From positions 1 through 32,298 of the forward strand of contig JASAON010001456.1 in assembly GCA_030849065.1 (NCBI GenBank): a DNA stretch of 32,298 bases. The letters run 5' to 3'. Shown piece after piece: positions 19,435 to 27,192 of this stretch. Within the stretch, counting starts at the first letter, position 1. The number at the start of each line of letters is the position of its first letter. The stretch is from Jaenimonas drosophilae. Taxonomy: Eukaryota > Euglenozoa > Kinetoplastea > Trypanosomatida > Trypanosomatidae. The notes beneath the pieces were generated by a model. The model was not told the DNA's origin. It worked only from the letters and a program-made list of their open reading frames with translations, and did not search any database. Position numbers and translations under genes: made by a program.

Positions 19435-21423
19435 ATGCAGCTGCACCTCGTCTACGTGATGGTATGCATCAGCACACTCATTTACATGCTCCTCGCATCC
19501 CATGATAGCACATCCATCGTGCTTCCCGGTCCTGCGGATGGATCCTTCTTCTTTGCACCCAACGAAACACAAGCGTTGCTGCTCGAAGGTGCGCGCATCG
19601 ATGCTGCCATGCAAATCGAAGCCGCCACACGTGTGAAGGAGCTCGCGGCGGCAGAACACACAACAGCAACAACAACAACAACAGCAGCAAGGAGGACGAA
19701 TGATGATGGTGTAGTAGCAGTAGCAGTAGCAGCAACCTCCACCCAATCTGAGCTCCAACCTGCGGATCGCATTCTCTTGAAATATGGTGTGGCGGTGATG
19801 GCGGATGCCACCGGCCGCAGTGCGCCGCGCATCGATGATCATCAACGACGTCGCGTGGAGGCCATCATTGAGCACGTACATGAGATGATGCAACACTACG
19901 TCAATGGCACCACGAGAGACGTTGATGTTGCACCACCAAAGATTCAGGTGATGATGGCCGCAGACAGCGGAGGTTTTTCTGGGATGCACGAGCTCACCTA
20001 CCTCTACGCCGCGATGCGCTTCAAGACCAACGTACATGTGCCACGATGCGCATCGGCGGTGCTTGGTTTTGCGGAGAAGCGTCAGCGTGACCCGCTGACA
20101 CGCATGTTGCATCCAACATCATCGCGCATGATCCCCGTCTTGGCCATCACGTCGGGCATCTACGTCACACGTGCGGCGGCGTGTACGTCGTCGGTGATGG
20201 CAGCCGCTGCCGCTGGCGTGTTTGATGTGCAAAGTGTTGTGTGGATGGGAACCGCCGGGGTATCTCCGGTGGTTGGCGGAGGTGGTTGGAGCCCAACAAC
20301 ACCTACACCATCATCATCATCATCATCAAGTGTTGGTGGCAAGGCTGACGATGTTGTTTCTGCTGAGTTGGATGAGATGCGCACCAACCCAGCCTGCCAA
20401 CACGCCTGGCCCACCACCTCCACCAAGGTTGCCATTGGCTCCGTCTGCGTCACGTATGCCGCTCTGCTGCAGGAGTGTGGCATCTGCGTGGAAGAGACCC
20501 CGTCGCCCACACTTTGCTCACGGCCACGTTGTCGGATGCATAATGATACAAACTTTTTTGGTCGCTGTGGGTTTTCCCACCCTAATCGGTTGTTGGCGGA
20601 GCGCATGAAGGGTGCGATGCAGCACCGCCCACTGCCACCGATGCCAGATGAGGTTGCGTACTTTATGGATGAGTTTTGGATGGCGAATGAGGCCACACCG
20701 GCCTACGAACGCGTGGAGAGGCCCGATGTTGTGTCAGATGAAGCATCATCATCATCATCATCAACGCACTACTTTGCACGCCATCGTCAAGCACCCACAT
20801 CACCGATGCTCCTTCATTGTGCCGAAGTTGCAACAAGTCAGATTCTTGCCGGAGTACGCAGCGATGTGTTGTGCCGTGAGTACTCCCACGACCTTCTTGC
20901 CGGCACTTACGAACGTGAGGAGCTCACCTGCGTGCAAGCGATGGAGGGTGTTGGGATGATGCACGTCATGGCTCAACATGCGCACATTCCGGTGGCGATT
21001 GTGCGTGGAGCCAGCAACTACGACATGTACCCGCTGAAACGTGTGCCTCATCAACGCAAGCGTGATGATGATGATGGTGACGGCCAACTCCTTCGCACAC
21101 GCGCAGCCATGGAGGCGGCACGCAACATCTCGACGAAGGAAGACCCGGCGAATCAGCAGCCGATGCAGGCCGGAAGCATGGCGGAGGTGTTGGCCAAGGT
21201 TGGCTCCTCGGGAAACGTGCACGGCATTCATCATTCTTCGCCATCATCCATCTTTGTGGCGTGGGAGCAGAAGGAAGACTTCATGTCTGAGGATGAGTTT
21301 CGTGCCATGACGGTGGCGTCGTACCGCTATGCCGTGGAGACCTCCACTGCGGTTGTTCTTAACTACTTGTTAAGCGCAGATACGGTGCTACCTGGTGATG
21401 AAACGTGGGAGATCCACGCATAA
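19435..21423 (+). CDS. Secretory NUP-like / nucleoside phosphorylase superfamily protein, copy 2
   Basis: This 662-residue paralogue of the preceding gene has a hydrophobic N-terminus (residues 3-21) that can act as signal peptide or anchor. An extra stalk of about 130 residues with a Thr run precedes the core. The core repeats the order of copy 1: MAADSGGFSGMHE (about 174-186), VLAITSGIYVTRAA, WMGTAGVSPVVGG, AIGSVCVTYAALLQECG, CSRPRC, CAEVATSQILAGVRSDVLCREY, QAMEGVGMM (Glu504), AIVRGASNYDMYP (Asn528), and a C-terminal VASYRYAVETSTAVVLNYLL helix. Paired cysteines in CSRP.C and CREY are shared by both copies. A Ser run follows PVVGG at the same place as in copy 1. The family is best seen as NUP-like; nucleoside phosphorylase or hydrolase activity is possible. 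Kinetoplastids cannot make purines de novo, so an extracellular or endosomal nucleoside-handling role is attractive but inferred. Confidence 0.72.
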   Translation: MQLHLVYVMVCISTLIYMLLASHDSTSIVLPGPADGSFFFAPNETQALLLEGARIDAAMQIEAATRVKELAAAEHTTATTTTTAARRTNDDGVVAVAVAATSTQSELQPADRILLKYGVAVMADATGRSAPRIDDHQRRRVEAIIEHVHEMMQHYVNGTTRDVDVAPPKIQVMMAADSGGFSGMHELTYLYAAMRFKTNVHVPRCASAVLGFAEKRQRDPLTRMLHPTSSRMIPVLAITSGIYVTRAAACTSSVMAAAAAGVFDVQSVVWMGTAGVSPVVGGGGWSPTTPTPSSSSSSSVGGKADDVVSAELDEMRTNPACQHAWPTTSTKVAIGSVCVTYAALLQECGICVEETPSPTLCSRPRCRMHNDTNFFGRCGFSHPNRLLAERMKGAMQHRPLPPMPDEVAYFMDEFWMANEATPAYERVERPDVVSDEASSSSSSTHYFARHRQAPTSPMLLHCAEVATSQILAGVRSDVLCREYSHDLLAGTYEREELTCVQAMEGVGMMHVMAQHAHIPVAIVRGASNYDMYPLKRVPHQRKRDDDDGDGQLLRTRAAMEAARNISTKEDPANQQPMQAGSMAEVLAKVGSSGNVHGIHHSSPSSIFVAWEQKEDFMSEDEFRAMTVASYRYAVETSTAVVLNYLLSADTVLPGDETWEIHA

Positions 21424-21806
21424 GCGTGTGTGATGCCCACAAAACAACAACAACACAACAAAAAGTTGGGATAAACGGTATGCGTGTACGACGATGTAGA
21501 ACGAGTTTCATGTTTCTTCTTGGATCCTCCCCTCCACATCGTTGAATCTCAGACGAGATTGCGTGTGGGTACACCAACGCCCCCTCCATCATCCATCTTC
21601 TTCACCTCTCCCACACAAAAACACAAACACAAACACGCTGAATCAATGTTGCTGCTGGCTGCAAACAACATGAACCTCACCGATGGTGTCACTGCATCTC
21701 TCTCTCTCTCTCTCTTCTTTCTCTGTTCTTTGTATTATTATTTTCGTCTAGCTAGTGTGTGTGTGTTGTTGCGTGTGTGTTGGCAGAGCTGTGTAGGTGC
21801 ATCGTC
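21424..21806. other. Intergenic with long CT tract
   Basis: The gap carries CAAACA-type repeats near 21619-21634, a (CT)n tract at about 21697-21727, and the AGs that lead into bS6m. No gene is seen. Confidence 0.6.
21697..21752 (+). promoter_or_regulatory. Predicted trans-splice acceptor for bS6m
   Basis: A (CT)n pyrimidine tract is followed by T-rich sequence and the first AG at 21751-21752. Another AG lies at 21785-21786. No ATG lies between the first AG and 21807. Confidence 0.55.
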
Positions 21807-22286
21807 ATGGTCTTCTACTCCTTCGTCCTGGCCATGAAGCCACGGCCGCGTGTGCAAACGGCGCAGGCGTTGCGCGAGATCGCCGTGAACATCTACAACA
21901 ACGGCGGCCTCATTCGTCGCCTCACCAACGAAGGTATTATGCGCCCGTACAGCAAATTCCGCGATGCGGACCACACCATCATTCCATATGCGCGCTACAT
22001 CACCTTGCAAGTAGATATGGCGGAGGACCAAATGAACCGCGTGGAGAAGATGGTGCGCGAGCATGCCGACGTCAATATCACACTCCGGCTGAATAACTTG
22101 GAGCGACCAATCGGGGTGCGCAACAACGCCAACAACGCCGCGGAACATTTTCCGCTTGATACCTTCGTGCGTCTGGAGGAGGAGATTAATTGGCCACCAC
22201 AGGTGAGCTCCGATGTGTATGAGCAGCTGGACATGAACTGGAAGGAGTTCTCGCGTACACGCTGGACCAACTTCCTGCGCAACTGA
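21807..22286 (+). CDS. Mitochondrial ribosomal protein bS6m
   Basis: The 159-residue product has the ferredoxin-like layout of bacterial S6. The first strand is MVFYSFVLAMKPRP, then a helix (QTAQALREIAVNIYNNGGLI), a strand and loop with the typical GIMRPYSKFRDAD segment, a third strand YARYITLQVDM, and a second helix (EDQMNRVEKMVREHADV). The C-terminal tail after about residue 105 is not part of bacterial S6 and includes WPPQVSSDVYEQLDMNWKEFSR, as is common in kinetoplastid mitoribosomal proteins. The frame is open upstream to a GTG at 21759, but 21807 is the first ATG and starts directly with the S6 strand. No long import presequence is evident; S6 homologues often have only a short one. Confidence 0.82.
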   Translation: MVFYSFVLAMKPRPRVQTAQALREIAVNIYNNGGLIRRLTNEGIMRPYSKFRDADHTIIPYARYITLQVDMAEDQMNRVEKMVREHADVNITLRLNNLERPIGVRNNANNAAEHFPLDTFVRLEEEINWPPQVSSDVYEQLDMNWKEFSRTRWTNFLRN

Positions 22287-22483
22287 TACCATCATCATCA
22301 TCACCATCATCATGCTTAATTCACTCATTCATGGCACATACATGAGTTGTTGGCACTGCCCTCATCGTCATTTTGTGATACCATCATCATCCTCCTCCTC
22401 TTCTTTTTCATCATCATTGTGTTGAAGGGTATATCTAGGTTGTGTAGAGCAACAACTATACACGCACGCACACACACACACAG

Positions 22484-22521
22484 TCTTTTTCATTCGCCAA
22501 CAACAACAACAACAACATCAG
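22484..22521 (+). promoter_or_regulatory. Predicted trans-splice acceptor for the stalk-like protein gene
   Basis: TCTTTTTCATTC is followed by a (CAA)n run and AG at 22520-22521, 12 bases before the ATG at 22534. Confidence 0.5.
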
Positions 22522-22533
22522 CACACGTACGCC

Positions 22534-23877
22534 ATGTCTTCGACTGAGGTGGTAGCGCAGGGGCAGTACGATGCCGCGACGGAGCTCGCCATCCTTCGTG
22601 AGGAGCTCGCCCGCGAACAAGAAAAGTTAATGGCCGTTGAAGAAGACGTGGAGCTCAAGGCCAGCCAGCTGGGCTACCTCCACACGGAGTACTTCGCCAA
22701 CGTCAGCAAGGTGGCACACTTCTTCGAGCCGAGCATGCGCCCGCTCTTCGCCGTCGTCTACGCCGCGCAAGAACGTCAGGCGCTGATTGAGGAGCAGATC
22801 TCGTGGCTGGAAAAGAAGGTGGTGCAACAAGAAAAGAAGAGCCAGACGGGCACCTTCATGGAGGTGCGAGACATGAAGAGCTCCGCGGATGAGCTCATGG
22901 CACATGCTCGCCAGAGCCTGTTGCGTAGTTATGCAGAGATGGAGAAGTGCCCCGAGAAGGCTCTAAACATGATCAGCAACTACACCGCGCCACCCGAGGA
23001 AGCCATCGCAACGATGAAGATGGTGATGCGTGTGCGTGGTGAGGAGGATTGTTCGTGGAAGGCGTCGCAGGTCCTGCTGAGCTACAACTACTTTCATGAA
23101 TTCTTCCCCAGCCGCAGTGAATCCATGTTCAAGACGGTGGATATGCTGCCCGATGAGGTGATGGAGGAGCTCGAGAATTTTTGCCTGCGGCCTGAGTACG
23201 CCGTCAAGCCGCTCATGAAGCAGAGCGTTCCGATTGGGTGCATGGGGCGTTGGCTCCGTGCCATCCGCGATGTTTATCGTGTTCGCATGATCACCGCCCC
23301 CGTCTTGCTGAAGCGCAACACGCAGGACCACGTGAATCATGTGCGCGCACTGCTCCAGCGCATTACCTTTGAGGAGAGCGCCGTGGTAGAGGAGGAGGCA
23401 CCACGTGAGGAGGCCTCCGCTGCCCCATCGAAGGATGTTGAGGGTGCCAACAACAACAACAACATCTCTGCCGATGCAGATGTGCTCGCCAAGTATGAGC
23501 AGACGAAGGCCAACTTAGCTCGCCAAACGCAGACTGCCTCCGTCAATCAGCAGGCGCTCTATGACTTGCGGCACCGTCTTCACCGCCTGAAGGAAGATGC
23601 GCATGGAGCGGAGGAGCAGTTGCAGCTCATCAAGGATGAGATGAATGCGAAGCTGCGTGAGATCCGCGAGGAGTACGATGGCACGATGATTCCCATTCAC
23701 GATGAGCTCGAGGAGCGCACGGATGACTTTATTCGCATCATCACCCATGCCGATGAGATGGAGCAGGAAGTAGCAGAAGAAGGTGAGGTTGAGGAGTACC
23801 TCGTCGTGATTGAGGAGGATGAAGTGGATGTTATAGTGGCCGCGAGCGACGACGATGAGGCGGAGGAGGCCGCATAG
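22534..23877 (+). CDS. Isolated dynein stalk-like protein (coiled coil, microtubule-binding domain, coiled coil)
   Basis: The 447-residue protein has heptad-rich helices at about 15-50 and 78-137. A globular segment at about 139-262 and a second coiled coil at about 315-405 follow, then a very acidic tail. The middle segment follows the dynein heavy chain microtubule-binding domain in order: SNYTAPPEEAIATMKMVM (dynein has a PP.AV..VM motif), SWKASQVLLSYNYFHEFF (dynein W..A...L....F), a DMLPDEVMEELENF helix, RPEYAVKPLMKQS, and CMGRWLRAIRDVYRV (dynein W..AM..Y..V). The layout equals a dynein stalk, but there is no AAA motor, linker or tail, and the protein starts and stops cleanly. An Asn run encoded by AAC triplets (about 307-312) lies in the second arm. 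It may bind microtubules of the axoneme or the subpellicular corset. The homology is by eye and the function is inferred. Confidence 0.75.
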   Translation: MSSTEVVAQGQYDAATELAILREELAREQEKLMAVEEDVELKASQLGYLHTEYFANVSKVAHFFEPSMRPLFAVVYAAQERQALIEEQISWLEKKVVQQEKKSQTGTFMEVRDMKSSADELMAHARQSLLRSYAEMEKCPEKALNMISNYTAPPEEAIATMKMVMRVRGEEDCSWKASQVLLSYNYFHEFFPSRSESMFKTVDMLPDEVMEELENFCLRPEYAVKPLMKQSVPIGCMGRWLRAIRDVYRVRMITAPVLLKRNTQDHVNHVRALLQRITFEESAVVEEEAPREEASAAPSKDVEGANNNNNISADADVLAKYEQTKANLARQTQTASVNQQALYDLRHRLHRLKEDAHGAEEQLQLIKDEMNAKLREIREEYDGTMIPIHDELEERTDDFIRIITHADEMEQEVAEEGEVEEYLVVIEEDEVDVIVAASDDDEAEEAA

Positions 23878-24484
23878 TAACGATGATTGTGTGTTGGCAG
23901 GACGAGATGGAGCAATGATGATGAAGATGATGATGTGTGTGTGTGTGGTGAGCTCACCCACGCTACGAATTCATGCACATCAATTTGTATATGTTTGTGT
24001 ATGTGTCATGGTGGCTTGTCTGCCGTGCAGATTCAGCCGCAGTACCATCATAATCATCATCATCATCATCATCATCATCATTTTTTTCATGCCTCCTCTT
24101 CGTGTGCTGCACGGCCAACGCAGCAGCAAAACATGCTGTGGAGCTCCACCCACAAACGTAGAACACATCAGCATGACTACCCTCATCATCATCATCCATG
24201 TTTGTGTCTGAGTGCTCAATGAATCAACGATGTATATGAAGGATGTACGCGATCTAGACGAAGTGGATGCAATGACATTCGTGTTTTGGTTGGTATAAAT
24301 GGCTGCCAAGGGTGAATGATGCAGAAGAAACAACAACAACAAACACACGTGGTGGCACTACATGTACCCAATAATGACGATGATGATGATCTCATGATGC
24401 TCTTCTTCTCTTTTGCTATGTCTCATACCAATCACAACAGCTCACAAAGGGCCACACTCAAGTGTTGTTGTTGTTGTTGTTTGC
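23878..24484. other. Intergenic, stalk-like gene to the next gene
   Basis: The 607-base gap has (GT)n (about 23935-23948), the (TCA)9 tract followed by a T run at 24081-24087, more ATC repeats near 24184-24196, a TATAAATGG stretch near 24293-24301, and a (TTG)n run at about 24463-24481 directly before the next ATG. A pyrimidine tract (about 24401-24416) and AG at 24439-24440 are the likely acceptor. No gene is seen. Confidence 0.6.
24054..24080. repeat. (TCA)9 microsatellite
   Basis: Nine uninterrupted TCA units lie in the gap after the stalk-like gene. Confidence 0.95.
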
Positions 24485-25993
24485 ATGAACGATACCATCT
24501 ACACACCGGATGATTGGCTGACGGTGTTCGCGGATGTTCTGATTCATCATCCGCACACTGTGAAGGTCCGCATGGCACTCGCAAGCGTATCAACATGCAA
24601 AAACAACAACAACAACAACAAGGTTCGTGTGTGGGTTGACCTGCTCACCCGTGATGATGATGATGATGATGATGATGATGCCACAGGAACTTTGGAAGAA
24701 GGCAGTCTTCGCTATGTTGTGGAGGTTGATGAATCCATGGCATCAACGAAGATATCGGCGCGTTGGTGTGCCGATCTTCAGCGCCAGCTGTGCGTCGTAT
24801 CACTGCTGCTCGCCACACCACCAACATCATCATCATCATCATCATTTGCAATGCATGACGATGCGCTTCATCGCACGTGTACGTCATCTCGCTACTCCAT
24901 CTTTGTGGTGCATCTGTTTCCCTACACGCCACAACTTCGATGGCGGCGTGAAGTTGATGGTGTGTTTGGCTCCGCCTACGCCGCCCTTCGTCAGCAGCCC
25001 TTCTGTCTTCCACGACGCCAGAGATGCAGCGATGATGATCAAGATGATGCTCAGCATTCACTTTGCTCTGCGCTGGTGCGTGTGGCGGTTGTGGTTAACG
25101 CCGTTCTTCCATGGACGTGTGCGCGCGCAAGCAAAGATGAGTGCCACATTTTGATGATGCACGCACCCGGAGCTCGTCTAGCCACTGCATCTACAACCGT
25201 TGCCATGAATGATGATGATGGTGATGCCGTACATCATCGTTTTGATCTCATGAAAAAGTTCTGCACGCAACATGTTGTGCCACAGATGCCGATGAGCGTC
25301 CTTCACGCGACGTGGGGAGATTCTGCATGCAGCACCTCCGCCAATGTGGCAGATAATGTTGGCGGTGTGGCATCACTGGGCACCACCTACGCCTGCCAAC
25401 GTTTGCCGCCATCAATATCAGCTGATTCATCATCATCTACGCATGTGGAGGAGCTACGAAGTGTGGTGGTCGTGCTCGATCTCCCCAACTATGCGTGGCA
25501 ATGGCTGCACAGACGAGATCAACGAGCAGCACAACATTCTCACGTTGATGATGATGATGATGATGATGTAGAGCAGCATCTTCGTCGTCATGTAGGCCGT
25601 CTGGTGGAGGAGGCTGTTCGTGCTGCGGTGGGAACTTGGCACCGAGCACAACTCTCGTCAGCTGATGGTGTTGCAACAGCAACAACAACAACATCGACGA
25701 ATGAAGTTGGCAAGAAGGGAGGTGCTCCATCACGTGCGGCACTCGTGAAGAGTCTTGCCTCATCCGTACATCGCATCTTATTCATGTCGGAGAACCCCGT
25801 CTTTGTGCGTGAGGCGGAGCGGCTTCTCTTTCGGCATTTGGATGGCGGTGATGATGGTGCTACGTCATGCGTGGAGAGTGTGCCAGAGAGCGTTCGCACA
25901 CAAGCACATGCGTGGAAGAGACGAAGCTGGGCGAGATACTCGGAAAAGGAGGTCCACGTTGCACTGGAGCAGCGACTTCTTGGCACATCATGA
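24485..25993 (+). CDS. Unrecognised 502-residue protein with low-complexity runs
   Basis: I do not recognise this protein. I start it at ATG 24485 (MNDTIYTPDDWLTVF). The 24 in-frame codons before it are mostly pyrimidine tract, splice site and TTG repeat. More ordered segments are VRMALASV (about 29-36), LRYVVEVDESMASTKISARW (about 75-95), YSIFVVHLFPYTPQLRWRREVDGVFGSAY (about 140-170), LVRVAVVVNAVLPW, MKKFCTQHVVPQMPMSVLHATWG, RSVVVVLDLPNYAWQWL and a C-terminal helix-rich part (LVKSLASSVHRILFMSEN..FVREAERLLFRH). These are separated by Asn (40-45), Asp (57-65), Ser, Asp and Thr runs carried by AAC, GAT, TCA and ACA triplets. No signal peptide or membrane segment is clear. Steady codon use across the ordered parts supports a real gene. 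Confidence 0.65.
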   Translation: MNDTIYTPDDWLTVFADVLIHHPHTVKVRMALASVSTCKNNNNNNKVRVWVDLLTRDDDDDDDDDATGTLEEGSLRYVVEVDESMASTKISARWCADLQRQLCVVSLLLATPPTSSSSSSFAMHDDALHRTCTSSRYSIFVVHLFPYTPQLRWRREVDGVFGSAYAALRQQPFCLPRRQRCSDDDQDDAQHSLCSALVRVAVVVNAVLPWTCARASKDECHILMMHAPGARLATASTTVAMNDDDGDAVHHRFDLMKKFCTQHVVPQMPMSVLHATWGDSACSTSANVADNVGGVASLGTTYACQRLPPSISADSSSSTHVEELRSVVVVLDLPNYAWQWLHRRDQRAAQHSHVDDDDDDDVEQHLRRHVGRLVEEAVRAAVGTWHRAQLSSADGVATATTTTSTNEVGKKGGAPSRAALVKSLASSVHRILFMSENPVFVREAERLLFRHLDGGDDGATSCVESVPESVRTQAHAWKRRSWARYSEKEVHVALEQRLLGTS

Positions 25994-26224
25994 TCATGTT
26001 GATCATCATCACCACCTACACATACACATGAGAAGCACACGTTCTTCTTCTTGTTGTTGTTTTTCTGCTACTTCTGCTGCTACTGCTACAATCATGTTGC
26101 TTGACGGTTGATTGACGCACAACCTGCGAATGATGGTGCCACCACACGTGCGCACATGCACCTCTTTTTCACCATCTTCATCATTCATCAAGTACAGAGG
26201 AAGACGTAGCTGTTCTTACGAGAG
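25994..26224. other. Short intergenic with splice acceptor
   Basis: CTTTTTCACCATCTTC at about 26163-26178 is followed by AG at 26191-26192, 32 bases before the next ATG. A second run of TTGTTGTT and CTGCTA repeats lies near 26050-26090. No gene is seen. Confidence 0.55.
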
Positions 26225-26872
26225 ATGCATCGACGTGTTCGGCAGCTCTACATGGAATTCATGCTCTTGGCCCCTAACATGGCATCGTGTGCAGCACCAT
26301 CCAAGCCACAGCACCTCTATTGTAGCTGGGAGGGAGAGCGGCCAGAGATGATGGCGTTGTTGTTGGCGGATGGCGCCACACGTTTGGAGGGAGATGTGTG
26401 TGCCACCACCTATACCGTGCGTCTCCCCAACACTTCTACTCATCGAGCCATTCTATCCACGGTGATGCCACGAGGATGGTGCAACAACAACAACAACAAC
26501 AGCAACAATGATGAGGATCCACCAGGGCTGCATCATGCTACGCCCACCTCAGCAGCCTATCGTGCGGTGATTCAGCGGCACTTCTTTTCACGTGCAGGTT
26601 TGCATGTTGGCTCGCCCACGTGGAAGCGCGCGCTCGCACATGGACGCTACGAACTCCGTCGAGCACAATCCTTTGTTGACGTGAAGCGCTATCGTGCCAT
26701 GAATAAGCGCTACTGCTGGAGCTCGCAACTTCCCGTGGAGGAACTGCTCTTCGCGCGGCACGATGCACGTGGAGGTTCATCCACACAAGAGGAGGTTGAG
26801 AGGATGCGTGCAACGCTCGTTGAAGAGCAGATTGGTCTGGCCAACCGCGACGTCTTTGGATATCGCTCATAG
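26225..26872 (+). CDS. Small unrecognised protein, weak LYR-like N-terminus
   Basis: The 215-residue product is basic. Its first residues, RRVRQLYMEFMLLAP, resemble the opening helix of LYR-motif proteins (R..LYR.F), though Met replaces the Arg. LYR proteins are small mitochondrial assembly factors and complex I or ribosome accessory subunits, so a mitochondrial role is conceivable but weakly supported. The middle has an Asn run from AAC triplets (about 84-92). The C-terminal half (about 115-215) is rich in Arg, Tyr and Trp and looks ordered (SPTWKRALAHGRYELRRAQSF, RYRAMNKRYCW). It is short, follows a good splice signal and has steady codon use. I would treat it as a conserved hypothetical unless a profile search says otherwise. 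Confidence 0.6.
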   Translation: MHRRVRQLYMEFMLLAPNMASCAAPSKPQHLYCSWEGERPEMMALLLADGATRLEGDVCATTYTVRLPNTSTHRAILSTVMPRGWCNNNNNNSNNDEDPPGLHHATPTSAAYRAVIQRHFFSRAGLHVGSPTWKRALAHGRYELRRAQSFVDVKRYRAMNKRYCWSSQLPVEELLFARHDARGGSSTQEEVERMRATLVEEQIGLANRDVFGYRS

Positions 26873-27192
26873 CACACTTGATGATGATGACGATGATGAT
26901 GATGGTGGATGCATCACTGCTGGAAACCCAACATGCTTGTGTATGTGTGTAGCGTATGTAGCAACATCATGGCCCTGTTTCTCGCATTTCATGTGCTTTT
27001 TGTACTCTTCTACTTCTTTTTTTGCACTTAGATATTGCTGTGGTTGTGGTTGGAGTTGTTGTGATTGTGTTGTGAGCGTTGAGTTCTTCCTATTCACTGC
27101 CACACACACACACACACACGCATCATCGTCATCATCAACAACCTCTCCACGGCATCCATTGCGTGTCCTAGCACATACCTCCCTAGGCCGCA
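26873..27192. other. Intergenic before the adenylate cyclase
   Basis: This 320-base gap has (GAT)n at about 26880-26905, a T-rich stretch (about 27000-27030), GTTGTGGTTG-like sequence, a (CA)n tract (about 27101-27119) and AGs at 27170-27171 and 27185-27186, shortly before the ATG at 27193. No gene is seen. Confidence 0.6.

Noticed and set aside
21759..21806. Upstream extension of bS6m
   Set aside because: It begins at GTG within a GT-rich tract; the first ATG (21807) starts directly with the S6 beta strand.
24054..24200. Clustered ATC repeats considered as a CRISPR-like array
   Set aside because: They are simple triplet microsatellites without spacers, in a eukaryotic genome.
24285..24305. 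TATAAATGG stretch considered as a TATA promoter
   Set aside because: Kinetoplastid protein genes are not generally driven by individual TATA promoters, and AT-rich matches of this size occur by chance.
24413..24484. N-terminal extension of the 502-residue protein
   Set aside because: The codons cover the likely splice acceptor at 24439-24440 and a TTG repeat translated as a Val run.
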